Positions 27,757 to 57,013 of a DNA stretch of 64,000 nt are shown here, one piece after another. This DNA comes from Dasypus novemcinctus (lineage: Eukaryota; Chordata; Mammalia; Cingulata; Dasypodidae), in contig NC_080683.1 in assembly GCF_030445035.2 (NCBI RefSeq), positions 93,705,675 through 93,769,674 on the forward strand, in the 5' to 3' direction. Under the pieces are notes generated by a model, which did no database searches, was not told the DNA's origin, and was given only the letters and a program-made list of their open reading frames with translations. Each line of letters opens with the position of its first letter. Position 1 is the first letter of the stretch. The position numbers were made by a program, and so were the translations under genes.

Positions 27757-30460
27757 TGTATCAGTAAAGGTTTTCCATAAAAACAGAACCAACAGGATGT
27801 GTATATGTGTGTGTGTATACATAAACAAATTTATTCTAAGGAATGGGCTCATGTGATTAAGGGGGCTGGTAAGTCCAAGAACCACTGGGCAGATTTGCAG
27901 GCTGGAAATTTTGTTAAGAGTAAATGAGTAATGTTACAGGCTTCTTTTCCCCCCTGAATTGAATATGTTTATTCTTTAAAAAATTAGTTGCTTTTCATAC
28001 ATCTATACAAAGTTCTTAATGTTTCTTTGGCAATAGAATATAAGGGAATTTTACAGCTATAGAAAAAAAATTAAGCCTAAGAAACAGTATTTATGGTATA
28101 TACATAGTTGACTGAAAATTCTCTACCAGTCAGCACTCTAATTAATTGACAAAATAAGTTACATTGAAAGGGATATTACAGGATTTCCAAAACAAAAGAC
28201 ACACAGGCACAGACACAAAACCTTCTGTAATTCAAAACTATATCTTCAGGCAACTTGCAACAATTGCCAAGTAGAATTTAGTGATATGAAAAAGCCTCTT
28301 GGTGATGAAAAAAATACTTGTAAGTCCCACTGAAGTACTGCTTTAGTTTAACTGTACACAAGAAATTACTTAACCTTCCATTATTCTGAATATATTTAAT
28401 GCTCATTTTTTAAAGATGAAGACCTACACCCTCCACACACCAGTAACTGCATTATATCTTTGAATTTAAGCAGAAATATATAACAAAACAAAATATAGCC
28501 CAGTGTTGGTGACAAATATATAGTGAATTCACTTCTTCATTCTTCACAAAAACTGAAACTAATTTTGAGGACCATGAAGAGAAATTCACCTAGTTTCAAA
28601 GACTTATTTGTAGGTTATGCACAACTTTGTTGTCTTTTCTATATTCAAAATCTGCAAACTCTCTGCTCTGGTGACCTCCTCTAAATCCACCCCTTAATCC
28701 TCAAGAGGTGGTAAATGTACTGTCTCTGCCACCACCATGCCCTCAACTATCATTGAAACCAAGACTTCTGCCTCTGTACCCTCCACAACCATGGTTTGGA
28801 TGAAGTGGGATTCCAAATGTTTGGGCATTTAATCTTCTTTCTTCACCCAGGTTGGTCTCCATATTCTATTATCATCACAAGAAATATTATCAAAGGAGGA
28901 GTTCATTTTGTCATAATAGCAATTAGGTCTGAGTGGATCTTCTTCATCAGCATTTCCTTCACTGTTTTGGGTATCAACTCCTGAGTTCCTTTACCTTCGC
29001 CATTTATAGGCGTCTTCTGTTTCTCAAGTTTACCTTATTTTAGTTTAAGTTTAATATGAAATTCTCTATAGATTTCCTCCTTATTAAATTGTGCATCTTT
29101 CAAAGTCTTTCCCAAATTTCATTGGACCATCCAAATTGGATCCAAATACGGATCTTCCTCTGTCACAACAATGACACCCACATCCTTTCCTTGGAGCAGA
29201 AAGGAACCGCTGGAACTATTTGTCTCCTGCTATCATTTCTGAGTTGCTAATTTTATGGCCTTGAGAATTTCCACTTCAGCTCGTCTGTGCTCTAACTCTT
29301 TGGCTGGTAGATGGCACAGGCCTGTTGATAAAGGGTTCCTTCTTCCAACCAGTGCTGGAGCAGATAAATGGGTCAAGAGGATCTGTACTACTTGTTCCAT
29401 AGTTGGCTTTTTCTCAAAAGGTCTGAAGCTTGAGCGACCTTGAGGTAACTGTGGTTTTAGAGATCCTGTGTCCTGCCTAAAGACAAAGGCAACGGCACTA
29501 CTTTGGGATAAGGTATTGCTGTGTGATGTTTCACTTTCAAAGGACGTCAAGGAGATTCCAGCAGACCAACAGATCCAAACTGCTGCCTGTCTAATGAACT
29601 TGGACTGAACTGGCTGCATGTTAACATTCTGCCGAAAGGTCCATAGGAACCCAGTGACTGGAATGAAGACATGAAGACTGACAACAGCTGGGTCCCTGAA
29701 GCAAAGAACATTGTGGTTTTGGTGGTTCACAAACAGTGAGGTCTTTAATATCACACTGCAGATATAATGCAGTCAAAGACTTCCTCTTGAGGTAGTACTG
29801 GATGATCTGTGGATTTGTCTTCTGTACCAAAAGACCCAACACTGGCAAGAACTACGGTGGAGCGCTCGGCGTAGACGGTGTAGAGGATGCCTTCTTAGTG
29901 GACCTCTGCCTCGGAGATGAGGCCATCTTGCTGCCCATATAAGGGGTGTGCCTTCGGCCCCTGGCAGCTCGCAGAGAGGCAGGCCCTATACCAGGTGTCC
30001 ACCTGGCGCTCACGGCTCATGACCCACTCTCTAAGCAGGCGTCTTCAGCAACCGCCACAGACCCAACGTGGAGGCAGCGCAGGCTCCACTACCCGCCCCC
30101 AGCCTCCCGCCCTCGAGCTGCAGCGAGGCGGTGGCGGCAGCGGCGGGCGCCAACGTTGCAGTCCTAAGTCTGAAAGCCATAGCGGAGATTCGTAGGCTGC
30201 AAAATCCAAGAGTTGTTGATGTTGACGTCTTGAGACAGTATTTCTTCTCTCTGGAATCCTCAGTTCTTTGTGCTTATGGCCTCCAACTGATTGGATGAGG
30301 CCCACCCACATGGCCAAGAGTAATCTTTATTTAAAGCCAAATGTATGTAGATGATAATCCCACCAAGAAAATTGCTTTATAGCAACATCTGGACTAGAGT
30401 TTGACCAAACAACTGGTCATCATAAACTAGTCACGCTGACATATAAAATTAACCATCACA
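27757..30460 (-). mobile_element. MLT2-type LTR of an ERVL provirus, split by a retrocopy
   Basis: On minus, the LTR starts 'tgtgatggttaattttatat' (30460 leftward), includes 'gtgggcctcatccaatcagt' and ends '...tttactgataca' at 27757. A purine-rich tract and internal sequence precede it on the minus strand, making this the 3' LTR. The LSM14A retrocopy interrupts it between about 27950 and 30195. Age: old, eutherian-wide. Confidence 0.75.
27950..30195 (-). pseudogene. LSM14A: LSM14A processed retrocopy
   Basis: Intronless minus-strand copy of LSM14A mRNA, a P-body RNA-binding protein. Recognisable pieces on minus: 'GTPYIGSK'-equivalent start near 29960, [16 protein letters not shown] near 29730, [14 protein letters not shown] near 29510, EHRRAEV near 29275, 'NADEEDPL' near 28940 and [10 protein letters not shown] near 28650. 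The full 3'UTR runs to AATAAA (27968-27973 on plus). Length about 2.25 kb including a GC-rich 5'UTR. Several frame changes and stops break the reading frame, and the N-terminal LSm domain is damaged, so no LSM14A protein can be made. Sits inside the MLT2 LTR. Confidence 0.88.
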
Positions 30461-30660
30461 GTCCACCCCTTGTCAACTTGGCACCCGAATACATCTTAAA
30501 TTCTCCCAAAAAAGTCAATAACAAACTCATACTGCCACCTACTGTGATACAATTATACCGCATACAGCCAAAATTGCACTAATCTTTGCCCCAGAAGAGC
30601 ATGCAAACCGTTGAGTGATGTTCACCCTTCTTGATGGCCTGTAACTTATATACAATGTTA

Positions 30661-31850
30661 CGGAGCAGCAGGGGCGGCGGGAGGCGCGGTAGCGGTCAGC
30701 CGCGGGCTTCGGGAAGGCTCTCGGTGAGCGGCGGCCCACAGCGTCGCCAAGATGCGCAAGAGGAAGGTCAGCTGGGCGGATGCGCAGGGGAAGGAGGGGC
30801 CCAAGAGGAGGCCGGCGAGGCTATCTGCCAAACCTGCTCCTGTGAAAGTCGAATCTAAGCCAAAAAAGGCAACAGGAAAGGATAAACCTTCAGACAAAAA
30901 AGTGCAACAAAAGGAAAAAGGGGCGCAAAGGGAAAACAAGCTGAAGTGGCTAACCAAGAAACTAAAGACTGATCTGCAGAAAATGGAGAAATTAAAAATG
31001 AGGAGAGTCCAGCCTCTGATGAAGCAGGAGACAAAGAAGCCAAGTCTGGTTAATACTGTACACCATGTCTTACCCGTGATCCCTGTTTCTCCCTTCTTGC
31101 ACAATCCAGAGGAATATTTTTATCAGCTATTTTGTAAATGCAAATCTTTTAGTAGATCTAGAAGAAACATTTTTAAGAAGGCGATTGGAATCCAACCTCA
31201 ACCCATTTTTTTTTATGTAAATTTTTTTTTTTAAGAGGGGAAATCATTTGCTGGTTGTTTATTTTTGGTACAACCAGAAAATAGTGGGATATTGAATTAA
31301 GGCAGCTTGGGTGTTAACATTCCGCTGGGGGAGGCAGTTTTTATACCCTTTAATACAACACATACTAAATGGTGATTTGGAATCAAAGTTATGCATTTAA
31401 TATGTGTTGAACATTTTAAGTTACTTCTCTTCCCGTGTTTTTTAGTAGACATGTTTCTTAAAACCACTCCCTGATCTTGGCCCTCCCTTTCAGAACTCTG
31501 TAACATCCTTGGTCGCGGTCGTCCAGTTTTTCTAATAACTTTGTTATGTGCTGTAAAAGATTGGAAATGTGAGTATGTAGTGTGTATGGTATTGTGAAAT
31601 TGTGGGACTTAAAGATGTAACAGTTTATCAACATTTGAAAATATAGGTATATGATATCCTCTTAAGGAAAACTTGCTTCCAAATTTTAAGCTGGAAAGTC
31701 ACTGGAATAATTTTAGAAAAACAACTACATGGCTTTTTAGGTTTTTGGTACATACATTAAGGATTGTGTACAAATTGTTCGTAATGTCTGTACTGATCTT
31801 CAAAACAACCAATAAAATTTCAATTATGAAAGAAAAATAAATAACTAAAT
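30661..31850 (+). pseudogene. HMGN1: HMGN1 processed retrocopy, near full length
   Basis: Intronless copy of HMGN1, a nucleosome-binding protein. A GC-rich 5'UTR starts near 30661. ATG at 30752 opens MRKRKVSWADAQGKE, then PKRRPARLSAKPAP, KVESKPKKATGKDK and SDKKVQ. A frameshift after KKVQQK moves the rest (KQAEVANQETK ... SDEAGDKEAKSG) to another frame, which also has an in-frame TGA; the copy is dead. The 3'UTR is almost complete to AATAAA near 31811 and a short A-rich tail. Probable target duplication: 'atacaatgtta' (30651) and 'atacaatgata' (31847). Inserted in the ERVL fossil. Confidence 0.9.
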
Positions 31851-32216
31851 ACAATGATATGAAGTTCCTACAACCTGTTATGTAATAAGGGTTAAGAGAG
31901 GGAAGCTAGCATAGATATTTGCTTAATATATGTATATATATGTATATCCATACATATAAACATATTCATAATAAAGGAAGAAATACTCATAATAATTACT
32001 ATCCTTGTTTCTGCAACTGGCGGTGCTGTCTTAAATGGTTTTTGTATTAATAACTACTTCTTCCACTACCCATTCCATATTCCCTTTGCCCTCGGCAAGC
32101 ACCCCAGCTGGTAATCATTCTTTGCCTGTTGGGGTGGCTCATACCTTTATTCTTTAAAGGTCTGGGCCATTAGCAGTTTTGCCTGAACTGGGCTGAATAG
32201 TTTTCCATTGGCTTTA

Positions 32217-32612
32217 TTTTTTATTCTTTAAAGATTTTTTTTTTAAATCCGCCCCCCCCCCACCCCCAGGTGTCTACTTTCTGTGTCCATTTACTGTGTA
32301 TTCTTCTGTGCTCACTTGCATTCTTGTCAGTGGCACCGGGAATCTGTGCCTCTTTTAGTTGTATCATCTTGCTGCATTACCTCTCCACGTGTGCAGCACC
32401 ACTCCTGGGCAGGCTACACTTTTTTCGTGCTGGGTGGTTCTCCTTACCGGGCACACTCCTTGTGCGTGGGGCTCCCCTGCGTGGCACAGCACTCCTTGCA
32501 CGCATCAGCACTGCGCGTGGGCCAGCTCACGGGCCAGGAGGCCCTGGGTCTGAACGCTGGACTGCCTATGTGGTAGGTGGACGCCCTATCCATTGGACCA
32601 AATCCACTTCCC
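32217..32612 (-). mobile_element. DAS SINE, long form (antisense), copy 3
   Basis: Ends 'gaccaaatccacttccc' at the right with a poly-T/C tail region at the left. Target duplication ccattggcttta (32205-32216) / ccattgacttta (32613-32624), one mismatch. Inserted into ERVL 3' internal sequence. Confidence 0.9.
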
Positions 32613-33339
32613 CCATTGACTTTAATCACAGGGCATAGTAGTACTAAGAAGTGCCCCAATGGATTTCTTCTTTTTTGACATAATCTTTCTTACCTCCACT
32701 GTGTAGGAGCAGCTTAATTTCCTCCTTGGTAATCAGGATCAGTCACCCCAGTACACTAATTTCTTTCTTTGCCTGTTGATTCAGAGGCATGAGGAACCCA
32801 AAGTGGCTAGATGCCAATCTTAACTTTCAGTTCAATGGAATCATTGTTGTGTCTCCTGCTGGAAACATTCCCCTCTTTGCAAACAAGATCTCCAGACCAA
32901 CAAAACATAAGGTCATGGGGCAGGAGGCAAAAATAATGGTAATAGTGAGTAGTTCCACTCCAATTTCCACTCCTTTGATTCCCAGACACATGAATCCTGG
33001 CTATTGGAGAAATATCACCATATTAGATGCTGATTCAGAGCATATACAACTTCTTATTGAATATTGTACTAGGCCTACAAATTACCAACACTTGGCTAGA
33101 ACTGTAATTGAGTCTTCAGAAGGTCATTCCACCATTTTACCAACCCAACTATTTCAGGATGATGGGGAACATGGTAAGACCAGTGAATTTCACAAGCATT
33201 GCATCACTGCCTCTTCATTTGCTTTGAAGCAACTTCCTTGATCAGAAGTAGTGCTGTGAGAAACATCATGATGGTGATTAAGGCATTCTCCAAGCACACA
33301 AATATTAATTTTGGTAGGAGTCAAATTGCTTTCTAAATC

Positions 33340-33830
33340 AATGATTTTTTTGTTCTTGTTTTTCTTCTCCTTTCTTTGAGTTTATTTTGCTTTTTTCTTT
33401 CTAGCTCCTAAAGCTTATGCTTACATAGATTTTCAGATTTTCTTCTTTTCTGATGTAAAGCTATAAATTTCCCTCTAAGGATGGATTAATCTGCATACTC
33501 TCAGGTTGTACATCATATTTATATTACCCTTTAGTTCAAAATATTTTCTAATTTCCACTCTATCTTGTTTGATCCAAAGGTTGCTTAAAAGTATGCTACT
33601 TAATTTACAAAGAATTGGGGATTTTCTAGTTTTTCTTCTGTTACTGATTTCTAATTTAATATCACTTCAGTAAGAGAAATTACTCTAAGTAATTTCAGTC
33701 TACTGAAATGACTAGTTCAGTCTTTTGAAATTTATTGAGATTTATTTTTTGGTCCAGAATAGAATCTTTTGATAAATATTCCATATGCACTCAAAAAATA
33801 CATGTTGAGGAGTAACTCCTAATACAGTTG
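33340..33830 (-). mobile_element. LINE-1 ORF2 fragment (antisense)
   Basis: Reads as reverse-complement L1 ORF2: 'aaagctataaatttccctct', 'ttcaaaatattttctaattt', 'ctggtttttcttctgttact'-like and 'atattccatatgcactc'. Truncated at both ends and diverged. It meets the ERVL fossil abruptly. Confidence 0.65.
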
Positions 33831-34620
33831 AGGAGTTCAGTGTGTTCCCTATCTATCTATATAATTATCTACCAATCTATCCATCCATCTCTGAAAATTA
33901 AAACAAATTTATCAACTATGTTGTTAAATTATTCCATATATTTACCATTAGTGGGAAAGAAGGTTTATCCATAGTTACGTAAATTATTCCTCTCTCTCTC
34001 CAAGAGGATGTCAAAGGACATTATTGACACTAATCAAAATTTTTGTAAAACTTTTTTCTGATGTAGCTTATAGACAGAAGATAAATGAGAGTCTTGCAGG
34101 GAGTTGCTGTGTATTGATTGATAGTATAAGGAATCTTTTTAGCAAATATATCTGTTATCTATATTTTAATGAAATGCACTATATATCAAAGAGGAACAGG
34201 AAACAGAAGCAGAAAGTTTGTTGTAAATATTATAGAATGTGTCTATGTCATAGTTCAGTCTTTTCGCCCTTCAGTTCTCTTAACATCAAATAATTTGGTA
34301 AGTGGCTAAAAAAAGTTCAAGGACATGACATGGTGTCTGCAAAGTTAATGTGACAAAACTGTACTTTTTAAAAAGTGGCTTTGATGTTTTTCACATTTTC
34401 AGTATTGTTAGTATGTCCATCAAAATAAATCAAATGTATTATCTCCTTAGTCCAGGTAGTTCTTATATTTTAAAAAATATTGTTTTTAACTCTATAGACT
34501 TTACTATTCTGTAATCGTTCTAAAATTTTTCATTTATCCATTTTAGAATTTTACGTGCAAACTTTTTGTTTCTGGTCTGACATTTGAAGAGCTTGGAAGT
34601 CATAATTAACATATCACAGT
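33831..34620. other. Intergenic, nothing recognised
   Basis: A/T-rich, with a short (ATCT)n-like stretch near 33850-33890. The 89-aa open frame at 34024-34293 has no family features. Confidence 0.4.
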
Positions 34621-35049
34621 GAGGAAAGTGGACTTGGCCCAGTGGTTAGGGCGTTCATCTACCACATGGGAGGTCCACGGTTCAAACCCTGGGCCTCCTT
34701 GACCTGTGTGGAGTTGGCCCATGCACAGTGCTGATGCGCACAAGGAGTGCCCTGCCACGCAGGGGTGTCCCCCGCGTAGGGAAGCCCCATGCGCAAGGAG
34801 TGCGCCCCATAAGGAGAGCCGCCCAGGGCTAAAGAAAGTGCAGCCTGTCCAAGAATGGCACTGTACACATGGAGAGCTGACACAACAAGATGATGCAACA
34901 AAAAGAAACACAGATTCCCTGTGCTGCTGATAAGGATAGAAGTGGTCACAGAAGAACACACAGCGAATGGACACAGAGAACAGACAACTGGGGTGGGGTG
35001 GAAGGAAAGAGAAATAAATAAAAAATAAATCTTAAAAGCAAAACAAAAC
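34621..35049 (+). mobile_element. DAS SINE, long form, copy 4
   Basis: Starts 'gaggaaagtggacttggccc', ends in (aataaa)n and 'cttaaaagcaaaacaaaaca'. Frames on both strands across it (122 aa, 130 aa) are SINE artefacts. No clear target duplication was found. Confidence 0.88.
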
Positions 35050-37545
35050 ATTGAGTTTCAGTTTTCTGAGTACAAACACTTTACATTGTTGGTTAAGTTT
35101 ATTCCTATTTGAGTTTTATATGTCATATTTTATTTTCCCCACTCTTTTGACACTTTTAGTTACTTTTATTGATATAATCTTAATTTTTAGACTCTCTTCC
35201 AGGCCTTTCTCTCCTGTATTTTCTTTTCATGCTCTAGAACACCCTTTAGCATTTCCTGAAAATCTCTTCTCTTGGTTAGGAATTCTCAGTTTCTGTTTAT
35301 CTGTGAATACTCTAATCTTGCCCTCATTTTTGAAAGAAAATCTTGCTGGATATAAGATTCTTGGCTGGAAGTTTTTCTCTTGTAGTATCTTAAATACATC
35401 ACACCACTGTCTTCTTGCCTCCATGATTTCTGGTGAAAAATCAGCACTTAATCTTATTGGGTATCTCTTATATGTTATGCATTCCTTTTCTCTTGCTGTT
35501 CTCAGAATTCTCTCTTTGTCTTTGGCATTTGACATTCTGATGAATATGTCTCGGAGTTGGTCTATTCAGATTTTTTCAGATGGGAGTACCTTGTGCTTCT
35601 TGGATATGGATATCTATGTCCTTCAATAGGGTTGGGAAGTTTTCTATCATTATTTCTTCCAGTATTCCTTCTGCCCCTTTTCACTTCTCTGCTCTTGATT
35701 GGGCAGCCATGGCATGTATTTTTGTATATCTTTTGCTGTCTTTAAGTTCCCTGAGACCTTGTTCAATTTTTTCCATTCTTTTCTTCATCTGTTCTTTTGA
35801 AGTTCACTTTCAGAGGCCATTTCTTCAAGTTCAACAACCCTTTCTTCAGCCTCCTCAAATCTGCTATTATATGATTCCAATGTCTTACTTAATTTCATTT
35901 ATTGTTCCTTTATTCCTGCAAGATCTCCTATTTTTCTGTGTATGCTGTCAAATTCTTCTTTGTGCTCATCCAATGTCTTCTTAATATCCTTAATCTCTTT
36001 AGCCATCTCTTTGAATTTATTAAGAAGATTTGTTTGAACATGTAAGATTAGTTGTCTCAACTCATTTATGTTATCTGGAGGCTTATTGCATTCCTTTAAC
36101 TGGCCCATGGCTTCCTGTTTCTTGGTGTGGATTGTAATTTTTTGTTGGTGTCTTGGCATCTGGATTACTAGAGTATTTATTTGGGGTCCAGTTTTTCTCT
36201 TTAGTTTAGGGCTTCCTGCACTTTCTCCCTTGCTCATTGTGCAATAGGAGCCAAGGATGTTGTTGGTGCTATAAGCTGTGGAGGCTCAAACTTCCCTCAT
36301 TGCCCCAGGGACCAATGAAGCTTCTCCCAATTTTCTCCTTTGCTAGATGTAGGATAGAGTCACAGCTGTGTGGAATCATCCAAGTTGTGCAGGCCTAGAC
36401 TGTAGTTGCCCAGAGAAACTGATGAGGCTTCACACCCCTTTCTCCCCTCTCTGGGGCTGGGATGGAGCTGCAGGTATGGGCCGCAATCTATGCAGTGTGA
36501 GTTCAAGATGACCACAATTGTCCTGGCAGACTTCTGATTATTCAGTCTGTGCCAGCCAAAAGTACCTGCAGTTACCTGGATAGGCTGGTACCAGCCATCT
36601 CCCTGCCAGAGGTGGAGCTGAAGCCTAGGCTAGGGCTGCAGGCTGATCTGGGTGAAAAAACCGGTTCCTACCATCACTGTGATTTTTGGTCCTGGATTCC
36701 CCTCAGGCTGGGAGCGGAGTCAAAATGGCGGCCATCAGTCTCTTTCCCAACTTGGACAGATTCACACCCCAACTGTTACTAGTTCTTAGCCTGCTGAGTC
36801 AGTAGCCAAAATCGTGGCCAACCATCTCCTCCTCACCTTTTTTTTGGGAAATGGAGCTTCCAATTCCAACCCCAGAATAGCTCCTGGGGCAGCTTATGCT
36901 GCCAAAGTAGGACAATCACTGGCTCCACAGCTTGGCTGGTTATTTCCCAGAGAGGCTGGCACAGGTTTCCCCATATTCCTCCCTCGCAGAGGTGGGACTG
37001 GGTCCTAGGCTAGAACTGCAATCTGATCTGGACAGGAAGAAGTCGGTCCCCACCAGCACTGTGATTTTCAGTCCACCCCACTTCCCCTCATGCCAGGTGT
37101 TGAGTTAAGATGGCAGCTACCAGCCTCTTTCTTACTTGGACAGGCTCAAACTTTAGCTGTTCTCAGGATTATACTTTAGCCAACTGAATTTACTCATCAG
37201 TTGCTGAAGTTGGTGCCCAGCCATCTCTTCCTCCCCCTTTTTTGTGAAGTGGAGCTTTCAAGTCAAGCCACAGAACAGCTCCTGAGGTGGCTTGTGCCTC
37301 CAGTGGAGGATGGGCACCAGCCTCCCTGGCGTGGAGCCCTCTACTTATGAGTCTTCCTGTAGATGGGCAATCTCCTCCTTCCATTCCTTCAAGGATGTGA
37401 CAGGATGCTCTTCTGGTCTCCTGGAGCCCTCAAACAGGTGCTTCAGCTAGCCCCAGATAGCTTTGGGTGTTTACTAACTGCCCTGTAGCAGGAGCTGACT
37501 CTAGGAGCTCCTTACTCCACCATCATCTTGCTGGGTTTTGTCTCA
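35050..37545 (-). mobile_element. LINE-1 5' part: 5'UTR and ORF1 (antisense)
   Basis: On minus, the 5' end near 37545 reads 'aacccagcaagatgatggtg'. A 1.3-kb 5'UTR follows, then ORF1 from 36237 beginning MSKGESAGSPKLKRKTG, with a coiled-coil-like middle (LNKFKEMAKEIKDIKKTL). The first ORF1 stretch is open for 112 codons (to 35899). A second (35535-35227) holds the C-terminal domain (ILRTAREKE, RRQWCDVFKILQEK, RFSFKNEGK). Frame breaks separate them. Nearly all ORF2 is missing: only about 170 bp remain before the DAS SINE. Confidence 0.8.
36585..37335 (-). repeat. Two tandem monomers of about 380-400 bp in the L1 5'UTR
   Basis: Paired segments at a steady offset: 'ggtggagctg...ctaggctag' at 36611 and 36991 (380 apart), 'cactgtgattttt/ca' at 36679 and 37061 (382), 'aaaatggcggc/aagatggcagc' at 36722 and 37107 (385), 'atggagcttc/gtggagcttt' at 36851 and 37249 (398). 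Monomers differ by roughly a quarter of sites by eye. They occupy the 5' half of the L1 5'UTR, where mouse L1 carries promoter monomers. Confidence 0.8.
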
Positions 37546-38225
37546 CTTGGGATCCTTAATAATTTTAAAAGTATAAAGTGAAACCAAAAATTTTAAAATA
37601 TCTATTTTAGATAAGATGGGCCAGGCAAATAACTTGATACTAAGTTATATACCAATAGTCTGCAAAGGTGTTTTTCACTGGGTAACTTTATAACTGCAGA
37701 CAAATTAGAAACCTTGCTTCAAATGTTATCCAGCCCTAATTTGGGATGGGAGTTTATAACTCATGAATACTTCCTTCAACCACAGTGAGAAATACAACCA
37801 CCAGAGAGTAATTACTTTGTTTCTACAAGTCTTAGGTGATGTCTAGTCTCAATTAGCTGATGGATAGTATATTATATATGTCAGCAGTTATTGTGATACA
37901 GTATTACTCCTTTTTGTATTTTTGTATGCTTCCAGCATTTTTATTTTTCAGTGAAGGTGGTGGCATAGCAGTTAGTAAAAACAGGAAAAAGAGGGGATAT
38001 CCAGGTTTCTTTATACCAATAAGATTGTTTGAAGACCTGCTCATTCTTTTCCTACTTCATAATATTCAGTAATAAAGACAAGGAATGACAGGATTGCACG
38101 AAAGTTCAAATCGTTTGGAGTGTCACCCACCTATATATAACAATATTTTTGTTTATATATTGGACATGGTTAAAATTATTAAATAATCATTTTATGAATT
38201 TAAAGAAAAATAATTCTACCACTCT
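37546..38225. other. Intergenic, nothing recognised
   Basis: A/T-rich sequence without ORFs of note or identifiable repeat. Confidence 0.4.
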
Positions 38226-38227
38226 GA

Positions 38228-38535
38228 TGTAGAACCTGTCTATATATATTTTTACAAATAAATCAGTTTTATTGATACAAATGAATAAAGCATACAATTC
38301 ATCCAAAATGTACAATCAATGGTATTTGGTGTAATCACATAGTTGTGCATTTATCACTTCAATCATTATTAGAGCATTTTCATTATTTCAATAATTATAA
38401 ACAAAAAACAGACAAACAAGAAAATTCTTTAATGAAGAATCTGTTTTCTAGTTTCCAGTTTCCAACTCTGTCCTCTGGGTGATATTTGTACCCACTTCAA
38501 TCCATTTGGTCACCAGCTGGCAGCAAGTCCCCTCC
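38228..38535 (-). repeat. LINE-1-related 3' fragment (antisense)
   Basis: 'aaatcagttttattgataca', 'tccaaaatgtacaatcaatg' and 'cacttcaatcattattagag' match the start of the element at 55495-56210. This is the antisense L1 3' region common in placental genomes. Confidence 0.5.
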
Positions 38536-39339
38536 CCCAAAACGCCAGGAGTATTAAGGTTACTAATTAACAAAATAAAACAGATTTTAAAAACCTAATC
38601 TGGTTAAATGGATCTCAAAATTGTGAAAGAAAGAAAGAAAAGAAGGAAAAGTAAGGGAGGGAGGGAGACCAGATTAACATTAAGGACTTTAAATAACTTG
38701 GTTTATAGTCAAAGCCAGAAATGGTTGAAACCTCTATAATACCTTCTGTATGTTGGAGAGTGCATAATATGAATGATCATGACAAGAAATTACTGCAAAA
38801 TTGCGAATTTATACCATCAAGTAAAGATTATATTAGGCCAGTAAATTATTAGAAAGCAGGTAACCCAGGAACTATCAATTTATATATGGTAAATTTCCTC
38901 ATTTCCTTTTCTTTGAAAATAATATCCTGCCTACTCATTGCCAGATTTCAAGGAGACAAAGTAAAAATCAGCATTTGCTTGTGTATTCTCCAAAACGTCA
39001 CCTCTTCTTTGTGCTCTAAGTGTGAATTTCCGGCACTCCCTGTCTGCACCTTGGGGTCCCATTGCCACCTGCTTGTCCAAGATCCAGCGGTAGTTTGATT
39101 TCATCTGCAGCCACCGCTGTTAAGGAAGAAAGGAGGAGGCGTAAAGTGGGGGAGTGTCTAAACTGCTCGAAAAGGCCATTCTCTTTGGGACCCTTCAGGC
39201 AGGCTGCACAAGCGAGCCTCGAGTATAGCTCGGCAAAGCTCCCCAAGTTCATTAAAGTCATTCTCTTTCTGCGTCCCTTTATTCCTCTTCTCCCCCCCCC
39301 CCTTTTTTTTTTTTTTTTTAACTCCTTCTCCCCTTGCCC
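38536..39339. other. Upstream of RSPH4A, no gene
   Basis: A purine-rich run (gaaagaaag/gggaggg) near 38625-38670, otherwise unremarkable. GC rises from about 39000 towards the RSPH4A promoter. Confidence 0.4.
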
Positions 39340-39807
39340 CTCACAGGCTCCCTAAACGCTTTGCATTGTCTCTCCACTACTGCCGGGCCGCTCCTCACGC
39401 TGTCACTTGGTGGAATGAAACTATCAGCCCCCCAAAATCCTCCCGCGCCCTGTCGCCGCAGCCCCTACCAAACGCTCCCGGCGCAGGCTGAGGAGGTGTC
39501 GGGTTTCCAGCCAGACTGGCCGGGTGCAGGGCGGATTGGCTGCGCTGGCAAGAGGAGCATGCGCTCCAGCGAATCTCAAGTCCAGGATTTCCATCTTTCC
39601 CGTCACCTCCCGGGAATCCTGGCAACTGGTTGGCGCTGTTTTTCTTAGTGGGACCAGGCCCGCGGTTGTTATGGAGATGGGACGCTGCAACTTGCTGAGC
39701 AACCTACGCCACGAAAAGCTAAGGAAACCGCAGCAAAGCGGCTCCTTGCGTTACCTCCTTCCAAATTCCTAGTCTTCTTCATCCAGAACTTTTTCTCGAT
39801 TCCTCCC
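39340..39807 (+). promoter_or_regulatory. RSPH4A promoter / GC-rich 5' region
   Basis: GC- and CpG-richer than all surrounding sequence, just upstream of the RSPH4A ATG. Contains an inverted CCAAT box (ATTGG at 39535-39539) and an X-box-like 14-mer at 39613-39626 (GGAATCCTGGCAAC), expected of RFX-driven cilia genes. No TATA box, as usual for such promoters. TSS not located. Confidence 0.6.
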
Positions 39808-57009
<17,202 letters not shown>

Positions 57010-57013
57010 CTAG

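Larger units (their letters stand above)
30461..33335 (-). mobile_element. ERVL provirus fossil, 3' internal part (pol integrase end)
   Basis: On minus, an integrase-like segment lies near 33150-33300 ('IHWSYHVPHHPE'-like, as in ERVL pol). It is followed by the ERVL 3' internal region, a purine tract at 30461-30475 and the MLT2 LTR. The provirus is broken with several breaks and its 5' half is absent from the window; an L1 fragment follows at 33340. Interrupted by the HMGN1 retrocopy (30661-31850) and a DAS SINE (32217-32612). Confidence 0.75.

Noticed and set aside
29917-30298. Pro/Arg-rich frames near 30 kb
   Set aside because: They lie in the GC-rich 5'UTR of the LSM14A retrocopy and the adjoining LTR; no independent gene.
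32789-33241. 150-aa plus-strand frame
   Set aside because: It is the antisense of ERVL internal sequence, which reads in the minus direction.
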